A stretch of DNA of 64,000 bases, from the NCBI GenBank assembly GCA_035480575.1, contig DATIHR010000006.1, positions 83,648 to 147,647 on the forward strand. Direction: 5' to 3'. A program made the translations under genes and the position numbers. The stretch is from PMNU01 sp035480575 (GTDB lineage Bacteria > Patescibacteriota > Saccharimonadia > Saccharimonadales > UBA4665). Under the pieces are notes generated by a model that worked only from the letters and a program-made list of their open reading frames with translations, was not told the DNA's origin and made no database searches. Shown one piece after another: positions 33,136 to 40,639 of this stretch (position 1 is its first letter; each line of letters opens with the position of its first letter).

Positions 33136-33220
33136 GCCGGAGTGGCGGAATTGGTATACGCGCACGACTCAAAATCGTGTTCCTTCGGGATTGAGGGTTC
33201 GAGTCCCTCCTCCGGCACCA
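33136..33220 (+). tRNA. tRNA-Leu (anticodon CAA)
   Basis: Acceptor GCCGGAG pairs with CTCCGGC; anticodon stem CACGA/TCGTG with loop CTCAAAA gives CAA; long variable arm (GTTCCTTCGGGATT) typical of class II tRNA; T arm GAGGG-TTCGAGT-CCCTC; discriminator A and encoded CCA. Just upstream, TTATAG/TACAAT in 33085-33100 is a plausible -10. No CCA-containing hairpin follows, unlike tRNA-Glu and tRNA-Ser. Confidence 0.95.
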
Positions 33221-33239
33221 CATGTTTGAAAAGTCCCTA

Positions 33240-34295
33240 CTAGCTCGCTGCGGGCAGGTCCTTTGCGCTTGTCGGCGAGGGTGATGTTTTTTCTGTAGGG
33301 ATTGTTATTATTTTGGTGCTTCGAGCTTGCGGCAATTGATGTATAACGTGCGGTGGTATCGCGCGGGGTCGCTTCCGACCACGCCGGTAATCTTCCGGCG
33401 CTGTTACCGCAAGCACTAAATGATCGGTAGTTAAGTCGAGGTGTCGTAGGTCATCGGCTGTGGCTTCGCCGTCAAGCTCTTTTCTTAGGATGATACCTAG
33501 GCCATGCTCCGTGCACTTACGATTTAATCTTGCGTGTGTGTCGCAATGATCGGACACGAGCGCAATATCGCGCGCATACCTGTGGCGCATTTGTTTGCCA
33601 ATAATGGCACCGTTTTGGTCTCCGCAGAAGCCAAGGCAATCTCGTTTAACCTGAACTTTATGGGTGACGGGGTGGTTATTCCAGTCAGGGCCAGATTCAA
33701 TAACGAGTGTGTCATAGTTTGTGCGCTGGCATATGGTGTCGTCATGATGAGGTAGCGACGGAATAACGCCAAGCCATGGGTGGGCATAGCGTATGAGCCC
33801 TGCGACGACCCGTTGCTGCGCTCCCCTCCCCGCCCTCAATCGTATGCTTTCGCCTTTTTCACGACCCGAAGCAATCGACACTCGACTTTGCCTTGCCTGT
33901 AAACCGAGTTCGCGAATGGCGTTGGCGTGCGCTTGTTCCTGGAAGTGTTTGAAAGCGGTGGAGTCGTCACGTTCCTCAATTGCTGTTGCCAAATTATATA
34001 GATCTGCAGCGGTAGTACTTTCTGCGTCTCTGCGGCGGGGTTCCGACCCGTTCAGGAATGGCGACAAAGTACGCTGTGCGCGATGGAGCATCCTGCCTGC
34101 CGCACGGTCATTGCCACTGACTAATATGAGACAGCTGCGCCCAATGAGAAGCGATGCTCGCATGGTACTATTCTGTCCGTCAAGCTCTTCAAGAGCGGGC
34201 CGATTGTCCGGCTCGTTCTCTCCAATAAATTGTATATAAGTGCCGACTATATCTTTGCGGCGGTCCGGATACCCGTTGTAGCTTGGGTACTGCAT
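33240..34295 (-). CDS. hypothetical protein, possible PD-(D/E)XK-like core
   Basis: 351 residues, soluble, very rich in Arg. The segment NYDTLVIESGP, later KVQVKRDCLG, has the Asp..hydrophobic-strand..QxK spacing of PD-(D/E)XK nucleases with Q in place of D/E, but the link is weak. RKCTEHGLGIILRKELDG follows. Pro/Ser/Thr-rich ends. Not recognised as a known family. TATACC lies upstream, near the ATG at 34295. Confidence 0.5.
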   Translation of the reverse strand: MQYPSYNGYPDRRKDIVGTYIQFIGENEPDNRPALEELDGQNSTMRASLLIGRSCLILVSGNDRAAGRMLHRAQRTLSPFLNGSEPRRRDAESTTAADLYNLATAIEERDDSTAFKHFQEQAHANAIRELGLQARQSRVSIASGREKGESIRLRAGRGAQQRVVAGLIRYAHPWLGVIPSLPHHDDTICQRTNYDTLVIESGPDWNNHPVTHKVQVKRDCLGFCGDQNGAIIGKQMRHRYARDIALVSDHCDTHARLNRKCTEHGLGIILRKELDGEATADDLRHLDLTTDHLVLAVTAPEDYRRGRKRPRAIPPHVIHQLPQARSTKIITIPTEKTSPSPTSAKDLPAAS

Positions 34296-34336
34296 ATTGT
34301 TTTAGGTATACAATATGCAGTTCTTTTTGCCAAGTA

Positions 34337-35122
34337 TTATGCCTGGCTGGTAGTTAATGCCGCAAAGGCGTCTTGCTGGTATTGTATCCACCACACGCTT
34401 GCGTGGCTTGCGGCCTGCACGCGCCATATAGCTTGTTCGTGTTTTTGTGCTGTACTGCTAATGCGGCCGTCTACTGCTACAACGACATGGTCGCGATGTT
34501 TGACTATAATGTGCAGTGGATACGTTGTAGTAAAATCGTGTAGCCATTCGACTATGTGCAAGAGATCCATACTGAATGTAAGAGCTTTGGGATGTTTGGT
34601 GGCTATAGCGAGCCGCTGCAGCTGGCTGAGTGATAGCACCAGGAGTGTGCGTTCCCTGTTGATTGCCATATCCGGCGCTGCGGTCACATAGTCTACTGCA
34701 TCTTTGGTAAGCGTTACGATACCCTGGTGCTTGGCTAAAAATTTTTCAAGTAGTATAGCGGTTTCGGCATTACGGCCTAGATCGCCGGCTATGAGTGTGC
34801 CATCGGCCCAGGCGGCACATGCGAGCAAGTCGCCAAGCGCCTTTTGACTAAAACTGCCACTGGGGGTGCTGGGGGCGTATTCACCATTTTCTAACATACG
34901 CCCCACTGTTTTTTGCAGTGCGTCGGGTAGCAGTACGCGGGCCGTGCCAACGCCTGCTTTCGCTGTCTCGGCAAATGCTTCGGCTGGAGCAGCAAAGCCA
35001 TGCAGATTACCACCGGCAATACATACTTTACCTGCCTGCTGCTTATTTTGGGGCCGGCTCCATTCTAAATCCGGAAACAGTGGTTTACCTGGTTCTTGCC
35101 GTAGCCAATAATCGCGGTTCAT
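34337..35122 (-). CDS. ADP-dependent NAD(P)H-hydrate dehydratase-like protein
   Basis: About 261 residues of the ribokinase-like YjeF C-terminal (NnrD) family, which repairs hydrated NAD(P)H. Visible: GKVCIAGGNLHGFAAPAEAF, AGVGTARVLLPDAL, and ADGTLIAGDLGRNAET, which corresponds to the GPGLG loop. The C-terminal half is more divergent and lacks an obvious GDVL motif, so catalytic activity is less certain. Start at MNRDYWLR (35122) placed 6 nt after a TACAAT box that lies inside the end of the upstream gene; genes overlap by 38 nt. Confidence 0.65.
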   Translation of the reverse strand: MNRDYWLRQEPGKPLFPDLEWSRPQNKQQAGKVCIAGGNLHGFAAPAEAFAETAKAGVGTARVLLPDALQKTVGRMLENGEYAPSTPSGSFSQKALGDLLACAAWADGTLIAGDLGRNAETAILLEKFLAKHQGIVTLTKDAVDYVTAAPDMAINRERTLLVLSLSQLQRLAIATKHPKALTFSMDLLHIVEWLHDFTTTYPLHIIVKHRDHVVVAVDGRISSTAQKHEQAIWRVQAASHASVWWIQYQQDAFAALTTSQA

Positions 35123-35699
35123 ATGCTGATTGTACGATATCTGCGCACGCTTCGGGTTGCAACCATAGGCTATCGTGTGACCCACGGTAACTAATATAGG
35201 TGTACTGCGGCAGCCTGGCTGCTTCGTCGTGCGGCAGTCGTCGGGCCCATGGATCGCTCTGTGTAGTGACGACCCATACTTGTGCAGCGTGCATGTTTGG
35301 CAGTCTGTCGTACTGTTTCAGACCATTGGCAATCATACGCATCGTATAGGCTACACGGGTTGTTGCATACCACAGGTTATATAGTGCTTTCCGTGCCCAT
35401 CGCAGCGCCTGTCGCTGCCGCATGCTGTACAGGCACTCGGCCGCTATTTTGTGCATGAATGTCGCAATGTATGGGAGTGTCGTCGCGCATGCCGGGTTCA
35501 TTATGATAACCGTTTTATCGGCTAAGTCGCCTGGCAATACAAAAATGCCGCCTGAGTGGGCAACCAGTATGTTGGCGGTGGCTGCCTGGTCTGTTAACAC
35601 GAATCCCCTCTGTTGTAGTTCGGCAGCCAAGCGTGCGGCATGCTTTGGTCCCTCGCCGAATCCGTATACGATGCATACGGTTGGGCGCGCGTGTACCAT
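35085..35699 (-). CDS. small alpha/beta-hydrolase-like protein
   Basis: 204 residues. Strand VCIVYGFGEG, nucleophile-type elbow ILVAHSGGIF (HSGG), candidate acid in TTQSDPW and His in GSHDSLWL, ordering Ser-Asp-His as in the alpha/beta hydrolase fold. The short length means the cap and some strands are missing. Substrate unknown. ATG directly abuts the exonuclease III stop codon (TAAATG), so translation is coupled. Confidence 0.6.
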   Translation of the reverse strand: MVHARPTVCIVYGFGEGPKHAARLAAELQQRGFVLTDQAATANILVAHSGGIFVLPGDLADKTVIIMNPACATTLPYIATFMHKIAAECLYSMRQRQALRWARKALYNLWYATTRVAYTMRMIANGLKQYDRLPNMHAAQVWVVTTQSDPWARRLPHDEAARLPQYTYISYRGSHDSLWLQPEACADIVQSAYEPRLLATARTR

Positions 35700-36497
35700 T
35701 TAGACCTTTAGCGTGATACTTATTGGGCAATGGTCGGAGCCCATTATTTTGGGGTGAATCTCGGCAGCGGTTATCTTATGTTTCAGTGCCTCCGAGACCA
35801 AAAAGTAATCGATGCGCCACCCTACGTTATTGGCTCGTGCGTTACCCCAATGACTCCACCAGGTATAATGCCCATTGCCTTTTTTGAATAGGCGCAGTGT
35901 ATCTACAAAGCCAGCATCAATGAAGTTCTGGAACCCTTCACGTTCCTCGATAGTGTAACCCTTCTTGCCTTCATTGGGCTTGGGGCGTGCTAAATCGTCG
36001 GGGGTGTGCGCAACGTTTAAGTCGCCGCAAAACACAACAGGCTTGGTTTTTTCAAGTTGCTTACAGTACGCCAAAAAAGCCGGATCCCAGTGCTTATGGC
36101 GTAGCTCTAGCCTGCTTAAATCATCTTTAGCATTCGGCGTGTAGACGTCCACTAAATAAAAAGTATCGAACTCGGCGGCAATAACCCTACCTTCGTTGGC
36201 CGAATTGCGCGTGGCGCTATCTACGAACGAATATTTTTTAGCAAAATTTTCTGGGAACCCGTAGGTAACACTCAGTGGTTTTACTTTTGTAAAAATGGCG
36301 GTGCCGGAATAGCCCTTTTTGGCGGCCGAGTTCCAAAATTCTTCGTAACCTTCAAGACTAATCTCGGCCTGTCCTTGTTCGGCCTTGGTTTCTTGCAGGC
36401 AGATGATATCTGGCTGCTCGGCATCTATGAACGGTTTAAACAATTCTTTGCGTACGACGGCTCGAATGCCGTTTACATTCCATGAATAAATTCTCAT
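35700..36497 (-). CDS. xth: exodeoxyribonuclease III / AP endonuclease
   Basis: 265 residues starting at MRIYSWNVNGIR. Motifs: ICLQETKAEQ (metal Glu), YSGTAIFTK, NEGRVIAAEF, VDVYTPNA, FCGDLNVAHTPDDLA (catalytic D and N), WRIDYFLVSE and MGSDHCPISI (SDH). Repairs abasic sites and 3' ends in base excision repair. Start at 36497 because -10 CATACT (36504-36509) lies 6 nt upstream. Divergent from pyrH across an inverted repeat. Confidence 0.96.
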   Translation of the reverse strand: MRIYSWNVNGIRAVVRKELFKPFIDAEQPDIICLQETKAEQGQAEISLEGYEEFWNSAAKKGYSGTAIFTKVKPLSVTYGFPENFAKKYSFVDSATRNSANEGRVIAAEFDTFYLVDVYTPNAKDDLSRLELRHKHWDPAFLAYCKQLEKTKPVVFCGDLNVAHTPDDLARPKPNEGKKGYTIEEREGFQNFIDAGFVDTLRLFKKGNGHYTWWSHWGNARANNVGWRIDYFLVSEALKHKITAAEIHPKIMGSDHCPISITLKV

Positions 36498-36508
36498 GTG
36501 TTTAGTAT

Positions 36509-36585
36509 GAACCCATTGCATATCTTCCTGCAAATAGCGAAAAACCAGCTGGTTTTGCAGCTGTGGGAAGATATGCAATGGGTTC
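36509..36585. repeat. nested inverted repeat between xth and pyrH
   Basis: Outer arms 36509-36528 and 36566-36585 are perfectly complementary (20 bp). Inside lie a 16-bp palindrome AAAACCAGCTGGTTTT (36541-36556) and CTGCAAA/TTTGCAG (36528-36534 with 36554-36560). Because both strands carry TTTGCAG followed by the same 20-nt arm, each divergent gene has the same upstream sequence. The xth promoter (TTGCAG, 18 nt, CATACT) sits in the left side. Confidence 0.75.
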
Positions 36586-36622
36586 TATACGACAACCAGG
36601 ACGACATGGTACGCTAGGGGCA

Positions 36623-37327
36623 ATGTACAGACGCGTTGTGCTTAAAATCTCCGGCGAGCAGCTGAGCGGCAAGCATGAATTTGGTGTCGACCCGGAGGTT
36701 GGCAGCTACTTGGCACGCGAATGCCAAAAAGTAGTGGCGGCCGGCTGCCAGCTCATATTGGTAGTCGGTGGCGGCAATATGGTGCGCGGTGCCGAGGTGG
36801 CTGGTAATGGCATTAAACGCGTGACGGCAGACCAAATGGGTATGCTCAGCGGTCTTATAAACGCCATGGCGCTGACAGATATTTTTGAGAGTGCCCATGT
36901 CGCTACTCGGTGCATGAGTAACATTTACGCGCAGCAGGTTGCCGAATCGTACTCGTTCCGACTGGCCGAAAAACATTTGGAGCGCGGGCGAATAATTATT
37001 ATTGGCGGCGGCACTGCCCGCCCCTATGTAACCCACGACACTGCGGCTGTGAGCTTTGCACTAGAACTCGACGCCGAGGTAGTCCTGAAATGTACCAAGG
37101 TAGACGGCGTCTACGATAAAGATCCTAAAAAATTTTCAGGCGCTACCCTACTTCCCAAGCTAACCTATCAAGAAGCTGTCGCGAACGATGCGATTATGGT
37201 TATGGACAAAGCGGCACTGGGCCTCGCTATGGAGCAAGACATACCGGTAATCGTGCTGAATCCCATGCAACCCGATACGATAGTCAAAGCCGTCCGCGGC
37301 GAACAAATAGGCAGTTATATTTCTTGA
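36623..37327 (+). CDS. pyrH: uridylate kinase
   Basis: 234 residues of the amino-acid-kinase fold UMP kinase. Start at MYRRVVLKISGEQL with a GGGG stretch upstream. Motifs: LKISGEQLSG, VVGGGNMVRG, GGTARPYVTHDTAA, LKCTKVDGVYDKDPKKF, and a late GLAMEQDIPVIVLN. Converts UMP to UDP in the pyrimidine pathway. Overlaps the convergent 37315 gene by 13 nt. Confidence 0.96.
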   Translation: MYRRVVLKISGEQLSGKHEFGVDPEVGSYLARECQKVVAAGCQLILVVGGGNMVRGAEVAGNGIKRVTADQMGMLSGLINAMALTDIFESAHVATRCMSNIYAQQVAESYSFRLAEKHLERGRIIIIGGGTARPYVTHDTAAVSFALELDAEVVLKCTKVDGVYDKDPKKFSGATLLPKLTYQEAVANDAIMVMDKAALGLAMEQDIPVIVLNPMQPDTIVKAVRGEQIGSYIS

Positions 37328-37929
37328 AAGCACTTGCGCACGACCGCAAGCCTGCCAAGGGCTACGCTGTCGAGCCTGACCTCTTCCAGCCTTGCTTCTA
37401 AATAAGCTCCATCGATGTTTATAGTTTGCCTGCCATTGTTATCTCGTTGCCTGGCAAGCATTGCAATGTCTTCTTGATCTTTGCTACGCCACATAGCGGC
37501 TTTAAATAAAATTGTTTCCGTGGGGCACACGAAGTTGATAGTATAGCCATTATCACCCTTCATGGTGCTGTGTTTTTTTACTAAATCGGTATAGGTAAAG
37601 TAGCCAGGCTCGCCGTCTGATCCGGCCTTAACTTCCAAATCCCCGCGCAATAAAAACGAAACGCTCTCATGTGGCATGTCGTCAGGCCATATAAGCGGCC
37701 GCATATTGTATGCAACGCCGCCCAGGATTTTGTGCGCTCTTGGAAAATTATGTGCATCTATTAGGGCGTCGGCGTCGCCGACCGGGCGTTTTTCGTCGAG
37801 CAAATAAGCGACATGACCGCCCGAATAAATGGCATACGGTATGTTATGTGTCCGTAACAGGCGTAATGAACGCATAGTATCTGTGCTAAAAAGATGGGTG
37901 GGTATAGCTTCTCGTGATGATCGGTACAT
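37315..37929 (-). CDS. nucleotidyltransferase-fold protein
   Basis: 204 residues. SGGHVAYLLDEKRPVGDADALID corresponds to the GG/GS..hDhD motif of the pol beta-like nucleotidyltransferase fold (G-H near the helix, D-A-D acidic pair), and ILFKAAMWRSKDQEDIAML resembles the KxR..KDxxD helix often found in AbiEii/MNT-like predicted NTases. Target unknown. A TATAAA box lies 6 nt from the ATG. Divergent from the 37963 gene, 33 nt apart. Confidence 0.6.
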   Translation of the reverse strand: MYRSSREAIPTHLFSTDTMRSLRLLRTHNIPYAIYSGGHVAYLLDEKRPVGDADALIDAHNFPRAHKILGGVAYNMRPLIWPDDMPHESVSFLLRGDLEVKAGSDGEPGYFTYTDLVKKHSTMKGDNGYTINFVCPTETILFKAAMWRSKDQEDIAMLARQRDNNGRQTINIDGAYLEARLEEVRLDSVALGRLAVVRKCFQEI

Positions 37930-37962
37930 AAATTATTTATATCTCTGCATGATTTCGTTAAA

Positions 37963-39216
37963 ATGAATAATCTTATGTCGGAATTAGCACCTACTAATAT
38001 GCCTCCTTACGTGGACTATCCGTTTATGTTTGGCGGTGGTCCCTTGCCCGAACACGTTAAACCGGCTCGGGCGGCGAATACTGTGTTTGCGCGAAAGCTT
38101 ATAATACCTGATCATCCTGGATTTGTACCGAACAATTTAGATGATCTAGTGGTAGAAACATGCGCGATCGTTCTGACTGCCGCCGATTACCGGTTCGGCC
38201 GTAACACTGCCGGGCTTGGCGCCATGGCTCATGAACACGAAGATGGCATCTGGCAGTACCACACGATGCCAACGTTTTACCACAACGGTGACGGCACGCG
38301 GCTAGCAATGCTCGGCACGAAAACATATATGGATTTTGTAAGTAGCATCGAGGGTGTCGACTCCCCTTACACCGATCGACGTACTCGCCTGGCGGCTTTA
38401 CTTACGGCAGCATATGACGATCTCGTGTTTGGTAAGCGTGGTCGTGGTGGCGACGAGCGGTACAGCGCACAGCTTGCACACGATCATATGTCGCTTCAGG
38501 GTTTCTCACAGGACGTGATTGAAGCGGTGACGGTCGGTATTGAAGCGTCCATATTTAACGAGCAAACGTTCAGCCAGGGCTATGACCCAGCCAAAGGTGC
38601 CGAGGCCGTACAACGAGCTTCGCTAGTTGGGGACCTATGGGCGACGGGGACGCCGCGTTGCACGATGAACACATTTTTGTTACTTGTCGAGAATTTATGG
38701 AAACAAGATACGGCCCATGCTTTTGGGCAGGTATTGCGTACGCAAGCTTTAAACGAGGCGCTCCAAACATTTGATTGGGCGGCCGAAAGTTTTATGGACT
38801 TTATGGCAATTGCCGAACGTTCGCCTGCGGCCGTAAACGCCTTTGGTGAAGCTCTGGTCGATAATCGTGCTTTTTTGCTTGACGAGCGACGGTTTACCGA
38901 CCCCCGTGTTACGCAATTTATGCGACGTGCGCTGGTTGAAAATGCTCGGTTGCAACAACTGCTTGGGTATGCAATTAAAGAGCGGCAGCTTGCCATTAGC
39001 GAAGCCTTTCGGTGCGCCGTTTCGTATGCTGATGCGCGGACTTGGCAGAGCGGCCGTCGATCGTCCGCTGCGTTACATGATGCTACCAGCGATATCTATA
39101 GCCCTGAGTACATAAGCGAGCTGCTGCTTACTCCTGCAACGCTACAAGACATACTAATGCCGGTGTCGGCCGATGTTTTTTATGAGACTTTTATGGATAG
39201 GTATCGGCGAGAATAA
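37963..39216 (+). CDS. HD-like superfamily protein with altered metal motif
   Basis: 417 residues. WQYHTMPTFYH, then LLTAAYDDLVFGKRGRGGDERYSAQLA, recall the YHT..H and FHDxVYDP..DNEERSAxLA signature of predicted HD-superfamily phosphohydrolases, but the HD dyad is YD, so metal binding may be lost. The second half is long and helical and has no recognised domain. A TTAAAATG segment overlaps the start. Ends just before the structured block and tRNA-Ser. Confidence 0.45.
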   Translation: MNNLMSELAPTNMPPYVDYPFMFGGGPLPEHVKPARAANTVFARKLIIPDHPGFVPNNLDDLVVETCAIVLTAADYRFGRNTAGLGAMAHEHEDGIWQYHTMPTFYHNGDGTRLAMLGTKTYMDFVSSIEGVDSPYTDRRTRLAALLTAAYDDLVFGKRGRGGDERYSAQLAHDHMSLQGFSQDVIEAVTVGIEASIFNEQTFSQGYDPAKGAEAVQRASLVGDLWATGTPRCTMNTFLLLVENLWKQDTAHAFGQVLRTQALNEALQTFDWAAESFMDFMAIAERSPAAVNAFGEALVDNRAFLLDERRFTDPRVTQFMRRALVENARLQQLLGYAIKERQLAISEAFRCAVSYADARTWQSGRRSSAALHDATSDIYSPEYISELLLTPATLQDILMPVSADVFYETFMDRYRRE

Positions 39217-39247
39217 TGACGAGGGAGGGATTCGCATTATATGCTCC

Positions 39248-39379
39248 GCGGGATAGCGGCCTGCGGCCTTTATCCGCAGACCCATGCTCGGTGCAAGCAC
39301 CTGCGCGTGGGTCTGCTCCAACGAACCCTCGATACGCACCGCTGCGCGTTGCTTCGAGGTTTCGAATCCGCACGTTCAA
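39248..39379 (+). other. three-hairpin structured block facing tRNA-Ser
   Basis: Non-coding in appearance. Three consecutive stem-loops: GCGGGATAGCGGCC/GGCCTTTATCCGC (39248-39277), CAGACCCA/TGGGTCTG with inner GGTGC/GCACC (39277-39315), and CCTCGA/TCGAGG (39327-39359). It is homologous in the reverse orientation to 7567-7667. On the plus strand it ends with a T-loop-like TTTCGAATCC and CCA (39380-39382) directly at a terminator-type hairpin, so a plus-strand transcript would be convergent with tRNA-Ser. Candidate non-coding RNA or degenerate tRNA-like repeat. Confidence 0.45.
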
Positions 39380-39422
39380 CCAAACTAAAAATGCCAGCAC
39401 AAGGCTGGCATTTTTAGTTTGG
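39380..39422. terminator. perfect 19-bp bidirectional hairpin ending in the tRNA-Ser CCA
   Basis: 39380-39398 is perfectly complementary to 39404-39422 with a 5-nt loop. The stem core ATGCCAGC/GCTGGCAT is flanked by an A5/T5 tract. On the minus strand the first three bases are the CCA of tRNA-Ser. Same design as the hairpin after tRNA-Glu, with different stem sequence. Confidence 0.8.
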
Positions 39423-39510
39423 CGGAGAGGGAGGGATTCGAACCCTCGACAGAGTTGCCCCTGTACCCGCGTTCCAGGCGAGCGCACTAGACCAACTATG
39501 CGACCTCTCC
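39420..39510 (-). tRNA. tRNA-Ser (anticodon GGA)
   Basis: Acceptor GGAGAGG pairs with CCTCTCC, anticodon stem CTCGC/GCGGG with loop CTGGAAC giving GGA, long variable arm, T arm GAGGG-TTCGAAT-CCCTC, discriminator G and encoded CCA inside the following hairpin. Class II, matches bacterial tRNA-Ser(GGA) in the GCCTGGAA anticodon loop. Confidence 0.95.
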
Positions 39511-39573
39511 CCGCCCGACCTTTGCACCGCATTCTCTCCAGCCGGGCAAAGCCCGTCTTGCAAGAATGCTTTT

Positions 39574-39664
39574 GGTGCCAAATCGGCTTATCAGTTCCGG
39601 TGCATCCTCACCGTACTTTAGGTACGGCTCCGGGCGCTCCTCGCCGCTGCACCGATTTTGCACT
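39574..39664. repeat. imperfect 43-bp hairpin upstream of tRNA-Ser
   Basis: 39574-39616 and 39622-39664 are opposed arms: the tip CCGTAC-tttag-GTACGG is perfect, the base pairs 11 of 13, the middle is poorly paired. Lies in the 245-nt gap between tRNA-Ser and the ABC transporter gene; a smaller GGGC-aaa-GCCC hairpin precedes it. May be a regulatory RNA element or repeat; no family recognised. Nothing else was seen in the gap. Confidence 0.4.
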
Positions 39665-39757
39665 CAAATGCAAAGATCGGGGCCTCGGCCATTATATCTC
39701 AATTTTGCAATAAAAACACCTTGCGAACGGTGTTGGGCCCATCGTACACTATCGGTA

Positions 39758-40639
39758 ATGTCGCTCATCCAATTGAATAACGTTAGCAAGCTTTATGGCT
39801 TTGGGGATGCCACCACGTTGGCACTCGAAGAAGTCAGCCTTACGATTGAGCCAGGCGAGTTTGTGGCGATCATGGGCCCTAGTGGTTGTGGTAAGTCTAC
39901 GCTTATGAATCTTATTGGTTTACTTGATCGCCCGACGCATGGGCAATACTTGCTGCATGACAAACCGGTCGAACGGCTGCGTCCGAATCGTCGTGCCAAA
40001 ATTAGGCGTGACACTATTGGCTTTGTGTTTCAATTTTTTAATTTGTTGCCCCGCTTAACGGTGCTTGAGAATGTCGGATTACCCCTTGCCTACAAAGGAC
40101 TCAGTACGCGCCGCAGGGTTAAAATGGCCAGTAACATGCTGGAGCGCGTGGGCATGGTTGGCCGTGAGTTCTATTATCCGCGCCACCTAAGCGGCGGCCA
40201 GGCGCAGTGCGTGGCTATTGCCCGTGCTTTGGTTAATAACCCGAGTATTATCATTGCCGACGAGCCGACCGGCAACCTCGACAGTGCCGGATCACGGTTG
40301 GTTATGGAGCTACTGAGCGAAATTCATAAAACCGGCAATACTATTTTATTTGTGACACATAACCCCGAACTAACGCGGTATGCGACGCGTGTTGTCTACA
40401 TGCACGACGGTTCTGTTGTGCACGATGAAGCCACAGCTATTGGTGAAATTGCCGAAACAGCACACGATTCCATGTACCGATTACCGGTCAAGACCGAGGA
40501 AGACGATCTGGCGGGTGTATCAACACTTATGAAGAACTTACCCGATACCGACAAGCCCACGCCCAAGCGCACCGCAAAAAAGAAAGCCGCCCGCCGCCCT
40601 GTTAAATCTAAAAAACGTACGGTCAGGACACGAAAATGA
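39758..40639 (+). CDS. MacB-type ABC transporter ATP-binding protein
   Basis: 293 residues from MSLIQLNNVSKLYG. Walker A GPSGCGKST, Q-loop FVFQFFNLLPRLTV, signature HLSGGQAQCVAIARAL, Walker B IIIADEPTGNLDSAG, H-loop FVTHN. Member of the LolD/MacB group that powers export of peptides or lipoproteins by mechanotransmission. A ~26-residue Lys/Arg-rich tail (KRTAKKKAARRPVKSKK) is unusual. Overlaps its permease partner by 4 nt. I start here because the upstream extension crosses the structured repeats. Confidence 0.93.
   Translation: MSLIQLNNVSKLYGFGDATTLALEEVSLTIEPGEFVAIMGPSGCGKSTLMNLIGLLDRPTHGQYLLHDKPVERLRPNRRAKIRRDTIGFVFQFFNLLPRLTVLENVGLPLAYKGLSTRRRVKMASNMLERVGMVGREFYYPRHLSGGQAQCVAIARALVNNPSIIIADEPTGNLDSAGSRLVMELLSEIHKTGNTILFVTHNPELTRYATRVVYMHDGSVVHDEATAIGEIAETAHDSMYRLPVKTEEDDLAGVSTLMKNLPDTDKPTPKRTAKKKAARRPVKSKKRTVRTRK

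Noticed and set aside
39216..39713. 165-codon plus-strand frame covering the tRNA-Ser region
   Set aside because: It runs through the structured block, the hairpin and the antisense of tRNA-Ser; the GRDSNPR peptide is a typical false product of tRNA sequence.
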